DNA of 64,000 nucleotides. Source: UBA5070 sp035352895. GTDB taxonomy: Bacteria > Fibrobacterota > Fibrobacteria > UBA5070. The position numbers were made by a program, and so were the translations under genes. The stretch is taken from assembly GCA_035352895.1 (NCBI GenBank), contig DAOPYN010000007.1, forward strand, positions 47,007 to 111,006, given 5' to 3'. Below, in pieces: positions 25,019 to 32,772 of the stretch (its first letter is position 1; each line of letters starts with the position of its first letter). Under the pieces are notes generated by a model. It saw nothing but the letters and a program-made list of their open reading frames with translations, was not told the DNA's origin and searched no databases.

Positions 25019-26620
25019 TCACACGGGGGTTTCCCACGGCGCATGGGCGAGTTTCCAGACGGGGCTGTTGACCATGCGGTCGATGTCCCGGTAGAAGTTC
25101 ACCGCGCCGCGGAACGCGTTGTACGGCCCTCCCATGTCGTAGTTGTGCAGCTGCTTGCACGGCACGCCCATCTTCTGGATGACGTACTTCTCCTTGATGC
25201 CCGCGCAGAACACGTCCGGCTTCCACATCTCGATGAGCTTCTCCGTCTCGTGGCTGGAGATGTCGTCGATCACCAGGGTGTCGGGATCCATCTCGGGCAT
25301 CATGCCCTCGTAGTCCTTGAACTTGTAGCCCTGGGCGGCCAGCCGCTCCTCGGCTGTGGCGTCGACGCGCGGATTGAACTTCTCCGGATCCGCCTCGATG
25401 TGGAGCTCCTCGATGTTGCGGCTGTCCGCGTCCACCTTGATGGACGGGATCACGCGACGCCCCTCGTAGTCGTCGCGGTGGGCGAACTCGTAGCCCGCCG
25501 CGAGCACCTTCATCTCCAGTTCCTTGAAGAGCTCCTGGTAGTGGTGGGCGCGCGAGCCGCCCACGAACAGCACGGCGGTCTTCCCCTTGGTGCGGGCGGC
25601 GTACTTCCTGCGCTGTTCCTCCACCCTGGCCATTTCCTCGGCGATCACGGCTTCCGTGCGCTCGATCAGTTCCTTGTCCTCGAAGTAGGCCGCCATCTTG
25701 CGCAGCGACTTCGCCGTGCCGGAGGCGGACACGAAGTTCACCTTGATCCAGGGAATGCCGTACTTCTTCTCCATCATCTCGGCGACGTAGTTGATGGAGC
25801 GGTGGCACATCACCATGTTGAGGTCGGCGGTGTGCGAATTGGCGAACTGACCGTAGGTGGAGTTGCCGGAAAACGTCGCCACCAGCTCGAAACCGCAGCG
25901 CCTGAAAAGCTCTTCGATCTCGAAGGCGTCCCCGCCGATGTTGTATTCGCCAAGGAGGTTCACGCGGAACCTGCCGGATCCCTTGACCTGGTCGTCCAGC
26001 CCCACGATGTGCTTGAACAGCTGGTTGTTGGCGATGTGGTGCCCGGCGCTCTGCGACACGCCCTTGTAGCCCTCGCAGCTGAACCCGAACACGTTGATCC
26101 CCAGTTCGTCCTTCATTCTGCGGGCCACCGCGTGGACGTCGTCTCCGATCAGCCCCACCGGACAGGTGGAGAAGATGGAGATCGCCTTGGGGTGGAACAG
26201 TTCGTAGGCTTCGCGCACCGCCGCGGCCAGCTTCTTCTCGCCTCCGAAGACGATCTCGTTCTCCGAGAGGTCTGTGGAAAAGCTGTACATCATGTAGTTC
26301 TCGCTCTCCGGGGTCGGAGGCAGGGTCATGTTGCGGCGCGTGAGCCACGAGTAGAACCCGCAGCCGATGGGGCCGTGGGTGATGTTCACGATGTCGCGCG
26401 TGGGTCCCAGCACCACGCCCTTGCATCCCGCGTACGTGCAACCTCGCTGGGTGATGATTCCCGGCGCCGTGCGCGCATTCGCGAGGATCTCCGGCACAGT
26501 CCCGTCAGGAGCCACTTCGTTGACCGCGATCTGCTGGGCGCGCTTCTTCCCGAGCTTGACGGGATAGGCGGCCACCATTTCCTTGCGGACCTCCTCCGCG
26601 CTTGGTCTCTGTTCGATCAT
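25019..26620 (-). CDS. nifD: Nitrogenase molybdenum-iron protein alpha chain
   Basis: The alpha subunit of dinitrogenase binds FeMo-co and half of the P-cluster. P-cluster cysteines are at 61, 87 and 153 (QRGCTYAG, GPIGCGFYSW, STCPVGLIGDD). The FeMo-co ligands are Cys272 (NMVMCHRSINY) and the histidine of QLHNYDMGGPY (~492). At 533 residues it is about 50 longer than proteobacterial NifD because of an insertion at roughly 385-445 (GRRVIPSIKVDADSRNIEEL onward), a hallmark of clostridial-type NifD. There is no anfG/vnfG delta-subunit gene, which supports the Mo enzyme. Start ATG 26620 has GGGAGGTGGAGG upstream. Confidence 0.97.
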   Translation of the reverse strand: MIEQRPSAEEVRKEMVAAYPVKLGKKRAQQIAVNEVAPDGTVPEILANARTAPGIITQRGCTYAGCKGVVLGPTRDIVNITHGPIGCGFYSWLTRRNMTLPPTPESENYMMYSFSTDLSENEIVFGGEKKLAAAVREAYELFHPKAISIFSTCPVGLIGDDVHAVARRMKDELGINVFGFSCEGYKGVSQSAGHHIANNQLFKHIVGLDDQVKGSGRFRVNLLGEYNIGGDAFEIEELFRRCGFELVATFSGNSTYGQFANSHTADLNMVMCHRSINYVAEMMEKKYGIPWIKVNFVSASGTAKSLRKMAAYFEDKELIERTEAVIAEEMARVEEQRRKYAARTKGKTAVLFVGGSRAHHYQELFKELEMKVLAAGYEFAHRDDYEGRRVIPSIKVDADSRNIEELHIEADPEKFNPRVDATAEERLAAQGYKFKDYEGMMPEMDPDTLVIDDISSHETEKLIEMWKPDVFCAGIKEKYVIQKMGVPCKQLHNYDMGGPYNAFRGAVNFYRDIDRMVNSPVWKLAHAPWETPV

Positions 26621-26683
26621 CCTCCACCTCCCTGGGCTTGGCGTTCCACGGACCATTCCCGATCCGCGCAGCCGATTTTCGTC

Positions 26684-26710
26684 GGGGCCGCCGCACCACG
26701 CGGCGGCCCC
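26684..26710 (-). repeat. nifH-nifD intergenic stem-loop
   Basis: GGGGCCGCCGC (26684-26694) pairs perfectly with GCGGCGGCCCC (26700-26710), loop 5 bases, about 45 bases beyond the nifH stop. Stem-loops at this place are known in other nif operons, where they raise nifH mRNA over nifDK by stabilising its 3' end or causing partial termination. Confidence 0.65.
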
Positions 26711-26754
26711 ATGGCTATCCCCCACACCGGCATTCCCGTCGACGATCCGGCCGA

Positions 26755-27579
26755 TCAGGCCGCCAATCCGTATTCCATCAGGAGCGATTCCAGCTCCTCT
26801 ATCGCCAACGGCTTGGGGATCACGAACATCTGGTTCTGGTCGATCTTCCGGGCCAGGGCCCTGTATTCGTCCGCCTGGGAGCAGTCGGGATTCCAATCGA
26901 TCACGGTCTTCTTGTTGATCTCGGCGCGCTGCACGTCGTTGTGGCGCGGCACGAAGTGGATCATCTGGGTGCCCAGCTTCTTGGCGAGCTCCATGATGAG
27001 TTCGTCCTCGCGGTCGGTGTTGCGGCTGTTGCAGATGAGGCCTCCCAGGCGCACGCCGCCCGCCTCCGCGAACTTCACGATCCCCTTGCAGATGTTGTTG
27101 GCCGCGTACATGGCCATCATCTCGCCGGAGCAGACGATGTAGATCTCCTGCGCCTTGCCCTCGCGGATGGGCATGGCGAATCCACCGCACACCACGTCGC
27201 CGAGCACGTCGTAGAAGGTGTAGTCCAGCTCCTGGGTTTCGGCGTAGGCGCCCAGCTGCTCCAGGAGATTGATGCTGGTGATGATGCCGCGACCCGCGCA
27301 GCCCACCCCGGGCTCCGGACCGCCGGACTCCGTGCACAGACTGTTCCTGAAGCCGGGCTTGAGGATGTCGTCCAGTTCGACGTCCTCGCCCTCCTCGCGA
27401 AGGGTGTCCAGCACGGTCTTCTGGGCCAGGCCTCCCAGCAATAGGCGTGTGGAATCGGCCTTGGGGTCGCAGCCCACCACCATGACCTTCTTGCCCATCT
27501 CCGCCAGCGCCGCCACCGTGTTCTGCGTGGTGGTGCTCTTCCCGATGCCGCCTTTTCCGTAGATCGCGATCTTGCGCAT
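26755..27579 (-). CDS. nifH: Nitrogenase iron protein (dinitrogenase reductase)
   Basis: NifH is the ATP-dependent electron donor to NifDK and also acts in cofactor synthesis. The 274 residues have the P-loop GKGGIGKS (8-15), the 4Fe-4S ligands Cys94 and Cys131, and VGCDPKADSTR in switch I. Arg97 in GCAGRGI is the residue ADP-ribosylated by DraT in other bacteria, and draT lies divergently upstream. GGGAGGAGG precedes the ATG. Unlike many clostridial-type and methanogen clusters, no nifI1/nifI2 genes lie between nifH and nifD. Confidence 0.98.
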   Translation of the reverse strand: MRKIAIYGKGGIGKSTTTQNTVAALAEMGKKVMVVGCDPKADSTRLLLGGLAQKTVLDTLREEGEDVELDDILKPGFRNSLCTESGGPEPGVGCAGRGIITSINLLEQLGAYAETQELDYTFYDVLGDVVCGGFAMPIREGKAQEIYIVCSGEMMAMYAANNICKGIVKFAEAGGVRLGGLICNSRNTDREDELIMELAKKLGTQMIHFVPRHNDVQRAEINKKTVIDWNPDCSQADEYRALARKIDQNQMFVIPKPLAIEELESLLMEYGLAA

Positions 27580-27654
27580 GCGTCCTCCTCCCCGCCCGAT
27601 GGACGGAATTTGTCACCCACGAACACCGCGGGCCGTTTCCTGCCCACATCCACA

Positions 27655-27670
27655 ATCAATCATCGTGCCA
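27655..27670 (-). promoter_or_regulatory. Sigma-54 (-24/-12) promoter of nifHDK
   Basis: The minus strand reads TGGCACGATGATTGAT: a perfect -24 half (TGGCACG), a 4-base spacer and TTGAT for the -12 half (consensus TTGCW). Predicted transcription starts near 27643, with a ~63-base leader to nifH. Confidence 0.68.
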
Positions 27671-27751
27671 GGTCTTTCCATCCGGAAATCGGACGAATTC
27701 CGTCGTTCAGGATCCGCCAATCTGACAAACGGCGGATCGATTTGTCCGTTT

Positions 27752-27767
27752 TGTCTGTCATTCGACA
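27752..27767. promoter_or_regulatory. NifA-type activator site shared by nifHDK and draTG
   Basis: TGTCTGTCATTCGACA fits TGT-N10-ACA exactly. Its centre is about 117 bases upstream of the predicted nifH start and about 88 bases upstream of the predicted draT start, both within the normal NifA range. One activator site may therefore serve two divergent sigma-54 promoters. Confidence 0.62.
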
Positions 27768-27820
27768 CTGCCAATCGGGATTCCCGTCGTTTGCCCCCCC
27801 GGACGGGGAGTGCGCCGGAT

Positions 27821-27836
27821 TGGCATCGGGCTTGCA
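27821..27836 (+). promoter_or_regulatory. Sigma-54 (-24/-12) promoter of draTG-nif11
   Basis: TGGCATCGGGCTTGCA matches TGGCACG-N4-TTGCW with both invariant dinucleotides and a perfect -12 half. The predicted start is near 27848, 31 bases before the small leader frame. Confidence 0.68.
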
Positions 27837-27878
27837 ATCCGTCGCCATCCATTCCGTCAACCGAGAGGATCCGGACCG

Positions 27879-27941
27879 ATGTCGACCTCGACCTGCGCGA
27901 TCCCCGTGCGACTCGGCCCATGGCGGGCGGTCGCCCCATGA
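27879..27941 (+). CDS. Possible 20-residue leader peptide upstream of draT
   Basis: A short frame MSTSTCAIPVRLGPWRAVAP starts at an ATG with AGAGGA nine bases upstream, better than any site directly in front of draT. Its TGA stop overlaps the draT ATG (ATGA at 27938-27941). This suggests that ribosomes translate the leader and re-initiate at draT. The peptide resembles no known family. Chance cannot be excluded for so short a frame. Confidence 0.4.
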   Translation: MSTSTCAIPVRLGPWRAVAP

Positions 27942-28717
27942 CATCCGCGACCCACGTCTCCAGCCGCTGCAGCCTGCCTCCCTGGGTACTGGCCTCCCAG
28001 GATTACCAGGAAGACCCCTGGCCGCTGGAAATCGTCGGGACCCGCGAATCGGAATCCAGGCTATTCAAGCTGCTGGAACGCCTGACCGACCCGTCCCAAC
28101 GAGGAGTGGTGTTCCACGAATACCTCGTGGCGCGATTCCGGTTGGACCAGATTCCCCGTGCGGATTCCCCCGAGCCCGGCACTCTCCAGCACAGCTACCT
28201 CAGGTTCCTCCGGGGGTGGGGCGCGGATTCCAACGGATATTCCGGTGCGGTGCTGAAGAACTGGGTGGAGAGCCGCTTCGGGTTGCGCCCCACCTACCAT
28301 GCCGGAATCCTCTCGACCAACGAGGCTGCCCGAGCCAAGTACCTGCGCGACCGCATGCGGGGGGAAGCGGAGACCATGGGCCTGGGAATGCAGCTGGACC
28401 TCCTGTACACGTTCTGCCAGTACGAGCTCGTCCGGCGCCATCCCGTGGAACGCTGGCTCACATTGTATCGCGGAACCCACGACCCTGAGGAATACACGCT
28501 GGACGCCCCCAAGGGCCACGTGGTGCTCAACAACCTGAGCTCCTTCACCTCCGACCGCGAGATCGCCTGGGAGTTCGGTTCGTCGGTGTGGCGGGTCAGG
28601 GTGCCCATCCCCAAGATCGTGTTCTTCAGCGGACTTCTGCCCCGCAGCATCCTGGAAGGCGAGAAGGAATACCTGGTGCTGGGCGGCCGCTACAAGGTGG
28701 AGACTCTCCGATGGTGA
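27938..28717 (+). CDS. draT: NAD+-dinitrogenase-reductase ADP-D-ribosyltransferase
   Basis: DraT inactivates nitrogenase by transferring ADP-ribose from NAD+ to the NifH arginine when ammonium rises or energy drops. The 259-residue frame has family signatures: SRCSLPPWVLASQDYQ near the start, SYLRFLRGWGADSNGYSGAV and KNWVESRFGLRPTYH in the middle, then LYRGTHD (NAD-binding arginine) and NNLSSFTSDREIAWEFG (STS/E-like region). The start at 27938 is inferred from the ATGA overlap with a leader frame; an in-frame ATG at 27920 is the alternative. The stop overlaps draG by seven bases. Confidence 0.93.
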   Translation: MTSATHVSSRCSLPPWVLASQDYQEDPWPLEIVGTRESESRLFKLLERLTDPSQRGVVFHEYLVARFRLDQIPRADSPEPGTLQHSYLRFLRGWGADSNGYSGAVLKNWVESRFGLRPTYHAGILSTNEAARAKYLRDRMRGEAETMGLGMQLDLLYTFCQYELVRRHPVERWLTLYRGTHDPEEYTLDAPKGHVVLNNLSSFTSDREIAWEFGSSVWRVRVPIPKIVFFSGLLPRSILEGEKEYLVLGGRYKVETLRW

Positions 28718-29694
28718 TCGTGCGACCTCCTTCGCGCCCGGAGCGGATCGCGGGCGGTCTATGGGGATTGCTCGTGGGCGATGCCGTGGGAGTCCCGTAC
28801 GAGTTCGCCCCCAAGCAGAGGATTCCCGCCCTCGCCAAGATCGACATGGATCCCCCGGTGGAATTCCTGCGCTCGCACATGGGGATCAAGCCCGGCACCT
28901 GGAGCGACGACGGCGCGCAGGCCCTGTGCCTGGCCGCTTCCCTGACCGAACACGGGCGGTTGGACCTCCACGACCTGATGGACCGCATGGCCCGGTGGTT
29001 CCGCGACGGCTACCTCGCGGTGGGCCGCGACGTCTTCGACGTGGGACTGCAGACCCGCCAATCGCTGGGACGATTCTTGTCCGGAAAGCCTGTGGACCAG
29101 ACCGCCGCCAGCGGAGAGTGGAGCAACGGCAACGGATCGCTGATGCGTTCCCTCCCGTTGGCCATCTGGCATCGGGGCGGCCGCGAGGAACTGGCCCGGG
29201 ACGCCTTCGCGCAGTCCGGCGTCACCCATGGCCACCTGCGCAGCGGCATCTGCTGCGCCCTGTACTGCCTCTGGGCGAAGAACGTCCTGGAAGGCGGGCT
29301 CCATCCGTGGCACGCGGCCATCGAACAGTTCGAGTCGTTCTATCCCGACGGCACCCCCGAGCGCAAGGAATACGAAAGCCAGATCCATCCGCGCGATCCC
29401 GATCCCCCCAAGGGGACGGGCTACGTGGTGGACTCCCTGCATTCGGCCGTGTGGGCCACCCAGGCAGGCAGCTACGAGGCCGTGGTCAAGGCGGCCATCT
29501 CGCTTGGCCAGGACACCGACACCACCGCCTGCATCGCCGGCGGAATCGCGGGACTGCGCGACGGAATCCACGCCATCCCCCACCGCTGGATGAAGCTAAT
29601 GCGGGGGAAGGAACTGGTGCTGCCCATCCTGGATGCCCTTCTTGCCCACGACCGCGCCCAACGCGAGACTCCAAGGAACCAAACGGGAGACTGA
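28711..29694 (+). CDS. draG: ADP-ribosyl-[dinitrogenase reductase] glycohydrolase
   Basis: DraG removes the ADP-ribose from NifH and restores nitrogenase activity. The 327-residue protein belongs to the ADP-ribosylglycohydrolase (ARH) family: GGLWGLLVGDAVGVPYEF at the N terminus, the metal-binding TWSDDGAQ, and near the C terminus LGQDTDTTACIAGGIAGLRDG, whose aspartates and threonine coordinate the binuclear metal centre. Its ATG lies within the end of draT (overlap 28711-28717). Activity control elsewhere involves PII protein and membrane sequestration; neither a glnB nor amtB gene is in the window. Confidence 0.95.
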   Translation: MVIVRPPSRPERIAGGLWGLLVGDAVGVPYEFAPKQRIPALAKIDMDPPVEFLRSHMGIKPGTWSDDGAQALCLAASLTEHGRLDLHDLMDRMARWFRDGYLAVGRDVFDVGLQTRQSLGRFLSGKPVDQTAASGEWSNGNGSLMRSLPLAIWHRGGREELARDAFAQSGVTHGHLRSGICCALYCLWAKNVLEGGLHPWHAAIEQFESFYPDGTPERKEYESQIHPRDPDPPKGTGYVVDSLHSAVWATQAGSYEAVVKAAISLGQDTDTTACIAGGIAGLRDGIHAIPHRWMKLMRGKELVLPILDALLAHDRAQRETPRNQTGD

Positions 29695-29698
29695 ACCG

Positions 29699-29947
29699 AT
29701 GCCCATCCAACACGCGATCCATTTCCTGCGCGACCTCGACGACCTGGAAAGCCTGCGCCAGAAGCTCTACGAGTGCTCGGGCCGGGAGGAACTGTTCTCG
29801 GAGCTTTCCAGGGCCGGATACCAATTCACGGGCGGCGAATTCGAGGAGGCGGTGGACCATCTCCACGTGGCCTGCCAATCGTACGCGGAAGCCGACCGCC
29901 TGATGGGAAAGGCCAATTGGTTCCGGATGGTATCGGCGAACGCGTGA
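29699..29947 (+). CDS. Nif11 family small protein
   Basis: An 82-residue protein starting four bases after draG, with GGGAG about nine bases upstream. Residues ~5-65 match the Nif11 pattern: HFLRDLDDLESLRQKLYE, then ELFSELSRAGYQFTGGEF. Nif11 proteins were named from nitrogen-fixation clusters of Azotobacter and cyanobacteria and have no proven biochemical role; related sequences serve as RiPP leader peptides. Here there is no double-glycine cleavage site and no modifying enzyme nearby, so a nitrogen-fixation accessory role is more likely. Co-transcription with draTG suggests a link to nitrogenase switch-off. Confidence 0.78.
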   Translation: MPIQHAIHFLRDLDDLESLRQKLYECSGREELFSELSRAGYQFTGGEFEEAVDHLHVACQSYAEADRLMGKANWFRMVSANA

Positions 29948-29962
29948 ACGCCCCGGGAGACC

Positions 29963-30439
29963 TCAGAGTTTCTTCTGCAGGAACAGGGCGTGGCCCGTGG
30001 CTGGATCCAGTTCGTACCCGGCGAACCCGGCGCTCCGATACACGGAAAGGGCGCGATGGTTCCCGGAAAGCACCTCCAGCGTCACCTTGCAGCAACCGCG
30101 GGCGCGAGCCTCGGCGAACAGACGCTCCATCAGCGCCCGGGCCACTCCCCGCCCCCGATGTCCGGGGGCGACGGCGAAGTCGTGGAGATTCAGGAGAGGC
30201 GCCCCCGCGAAGGTGGAATACCCCTCGAAGCACACGGCGACTCCGGCCGCATCCCCATCCACACGTGCCAGAAGGACCAAGCAGTGGGCCAAGCCGGACA
30301 GGTCCCGTGCGAGCCGTCCCTTCACGTCCGGCTCCAGCGCTCTCCCGCCCCCCATCGAATCGCGGGCGTAGGTGTCCAGGAGCGCAACAAGATCCGTCGC
30401 ATCCTGGGGCTGGGAAAGATCGGCGATGCGGATGTCCAT
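29963..30439 (-). CDS. GNAT family N-acetyltransferase
   Basis: A 158-residue acetyl-CoA-dependent acetyltransferase. It has the GNAT core with the acetyl-CoA pyrophosphate loop (VAPGHRGRGVARALM, the R/Q-x-x-G-x-G/A motif) at ~96, preceded by the LLNLHDFAV strand and followed by LEVLSGNHRALSVYRSAGF. The acceptor is unknown. The gene is convergent with nif11, 15 bases away, and may mark the edge of the nif island. The ribosome site before ATG 30439 is weak. Confidence 0.85.
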   Translation of the reverse strand: MDIRIADLSQPQDATDLVALLDTYARDSMGGGRALEPDVKGRLARDLSGLAHCLVLLARVDGDAAGVAVCFEGYSTFAGAPLLNLHDFAVAPGHRGRGVARALMERLFAEARARGCCKVTLEVLSGNHRALSVYRSAGFAGYELDPATGHALFLQKKL

Positions 30440-30477
30440 CGCCAAAACCTAGCCATCGAGGTCTTCCGCGGAGTTCC

Positions 30478-32772
30478 TCACCAGGTCAGGCCATGCCCGA
30501 TCGGATAGAGGGGGTCGTAGTTGGCATCCCCCACGTTGATGGGGATCTGGGCCATGCTGCGCGGCCAGGAACAGGGAAGCTTCCCGGTGGGAGCCGCGTT
30601 CCCGAACAGGACGTCGGCCACACCGGCACCTTCCGATCCAGGTAGCCAGGTCATGACGATGGCATCGGCGAGGGTCGCCAGTTCTCCCAGGATCTGGGGA
30701 CGTCCCGCGATCAACACCAGCACCACCTTGGCTCCGGCGGTCTTCGCGGCCTTCGCGGTGGACACCACCGAAGGGTCCACAGCCAGCTCCAGGGTATCGC
30801 CACCCACCTCGGCGTAGGGAAGCTCGTGGGCGAACACCAGGGCGATGTCTCCGTTGGCGGCCGTGCCCTTCTTCACCACGCTTCCCGCCACCGACTGCAG
30901 ACCTTGGTAGATGGTCGTCGCCCCGGGAACCGCCCCGGCCCGGCCCATCCACCCCAGGGTCCAGCCACCGCATTGGATGCCCGCATCGTCGGCACCGGCT
31001 CCACTGACCACGATGTTCTTCCCGGACTTGGGAAGAGGCAGGATCCCGGACTCGTTCTTCAACACCACCAGGGACTTGCGGACCGCCTCGCGGGTGATCG
31101 CGCGATGCGCCGTCCCGCCCAGCTGTCCATCCCAGGTCCGTCGGCGCACCGGCGAATCCATCCGCCCCGAACGGAACTTCACGCGCAGGATGCGTCGGAC
31201 CGCGTCGTCGATCCGCGATTGGGGGATCCTCCCGGATCCCACCAAGGTCTTCAGAGCCGCGGGAAAGGTCTTTTCCTTGCGCGGCTCCATGCCCATGTCC
31301 ACCCCCGCGTTGATCGCGGAGGCCACCTGGTCCTCATATTCCCCATCCAATTGTTCGATGGCGAGCCAATCGGAGACCACGAAGCCGTCGAAACCCAGGT
31401 CGGTCTTCAACGTGTCGGTCAGAAGCGCCTTGTGGGCGTGCATCCGCGTCCCATGGAACAGGCTGTAGGAGGCCATCACGGTCTGGACACCCGCGTCCAC
31501 CGCCGCGACGTATCCGGGCAGATGGATGGAATCGAGCTCCGCTTGGGACACCGTGACGTTCCCTTGGTCCAGGATGGCGCCCTTCTGGGTGCTGGAGTTG
31601 AGGGCCGTCCCGCCATCCCCCAGATAATGCTTGGCGCAAGCGATCACCGCGAAAGCGGAATCGAACGATCCTCCCTGCAGCCCGCGGATGTAGGCGGATC
31701 CGAAATCCGCCGCCAGTTGGGGAGTCTCGCCGTAGCCTTCGTAGGTGCGTCCCCAGCGTTCGTCGCGAGCGACCGCGATGCAGGGAGCGAAGGCCCAATC
31801 GCACTGTCCGGCCCACATCTCCCGGGCGGTCATCTCGCCCAGACGACGCACCAGAGCGGTATCACCGGTGGCGCCCAACCCGATGTTGTGGGGATGCACC
31901 ACCGCGCCTTCCAGCTTGGCATGGCCATGGACGGCGTCGATCCCGTAGAGGACGGGGATCTTCGCCGACGCGCGCAGGGCATCCGCCTGTAGGTCGTCGA
32001 AGGTGGAGATCGCCTCCCCTCCCCCGCCAAGGACGGACCCCAGCCGGTTGGCCGAGATGATGGTCCCCTTGTAGGCACCGCTGACCAGGCCCTGGGTCAT
32101 CTGGCCCACCTTGTCGTCCAAGGTCATGAGGGCCATCATCGAATCGATCCGTCCTTCCACCGGATCCGCCTCCAGGATCACGGTCACGTTGGAGTCCGCA
32201 TCGGAAAGGGCCACGGCACGGGAAACGAACCCCGTCCTGCGGACCCGGATTTGACGGGAAATGCCACCATTCTCCCTTGCGGAGACGGCGGAGACCGTCT
32301 TGCGCAGGCGTATCCGCTCCCGCTCGGATCCATCGGCGAGAACGAGCGAACGAAGCGCCCCGGCGTTTCCCGACAGCTCCACCACCCAGACCCCGGACGG
32401 CAAACCGGACACCGCCGATCGCGGGCGTTCCAAGGTCCAGGTCCCCTCACCGGCGACCAGCCGCTCCTCGCGCACGATCCGTCCACCGGGATCCAGCACA
32501 CGAAGCCGCAGACGTTCGCCGCCATGCGACCTCAGGCCGGATCCGAAGCTCCCATGCCGCGAGTGGATGGACGAAATCTGGTCGGATTCCAACCGGAAGC
32601 GCCCCTGGTCGTCGGTCAAGGTCCTCGGTGCCTTGATGTTCGCCTCCCCGTAGGCGACCACGGCGCGGGAGACCGGCGCTCCGACAGCATCCACAACGGT
32701 CCCCCTGAGAACACCCGCCTGCACCCCGGTCAGCAGACCGCAACCGACCAAACAGCTAGAGATCCACCGCAT
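30478..32772 (-). CDS. Secreted glycoside hydrolase family 3 (beta-glucosidase-like)
   Basis: A 764-residue exported GH3 enzyme that probably releases glucose or xylose from oligosaccharides. Start ATG 32772 is preferred because GGAGGA lies six bases upstream; the ATG two codons earlier is too close to it. A signal peptide (to ~21, VQA) is followed by a carboxypeptidase-regulatory-like beta domain (~22-75) and a second beta-rich linker (~90-190). The GH3 N domain (~205-520) contains KHYLGDGGT (~382) and the nucleophile in VVSDWLAIEQ (~467); the GH3 C domain (~550-745) follows. It suits a polysaccharide-degrading lifestyle, as in Fibrobacterota. Confidence 0.9.
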   Translation of the reverse strand: MRWISSCLVGCGLLTGVQAGVLRGTVVDAVGAPVSRAVVAYGEANIKAPRTLTDDQGRFRLESDQISSIHSRHGSFGSGLRSHGGERLRLRVLDPGGRIVREERLVAGEGTWTLERPRSAVSGLPSGVWVVELSGNAGALRSLVLADGSERERIRLRKTVSAVSARENGGISRQIRVRRTGFVSRAVALSDADSNVTVILEADPVEGRIDSMMALMTLDDKVGQMTQGLVSGAYKGTIISANRLGSVLGGGGEAISTFDDLQADALRASAKIPVLYGIDAVHGHAKLEGAVVHPHNIGLGATGDTALVRRLGEMTAREMWAGQCDWAFAPCIAVARDERWGRTYEGYGETPQLAADFGSAYIRGLQGGSFDSAFAVIACAKHYLGDGGTALNSSTQKGAILDQGNVTVSQAELDSIHLPGYVAAVDAGVQTVMASYSLFHGTRMHAHKALLTDTLKTDLGFDGFVVSDWLAIEQLDGEYEDQVASAINAGVDMGMEPRKEKTFPAALKTLVGSGRIPQSRIDDAVRRILRVKFRSGRMDSPVRRRTWDGQLGGTAHRAITREAVRKSLVVLKNESGILPLPKSGKNIVVSGAGADDAGIQCGGWTLGWMGRAGAVPGATTIYQGLQSVAGSVVKKGTAANGDIALVFAHELPYAEVGGDTLELAVDPSVVSTAKAAKTAGAKVVLVLIAGRPQILGELATLADAIVMTWLPGSEGAGVADVLFGNAAPTGKLPCSWPRSMAQIPINVGDANYDPLYPIGHGLTW

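Noticed and set aside
25019..26620. Vanadium or iron-only nitrogenase alpha chain
   Set aside because: There is no delta-subunit gene, and nifENB, nifV and the P-cluster and FeMo-co ligand contexts fit the molybdenum enzyme.
29699..29947. Nif11 protein as a RiPP precursor
   Set aside because: There is no Gly-Gly-type cleavage motif, no C-terminal core peptide and no modification enzyme or exporter nearby.
16604..29962. Recent mobile element carrying the nif island
   Set aside because: No transposase, integrase, tRNA-adjacent attachment site or flanking direct repeat was found, and base composition appears similar to the flanks by eye.
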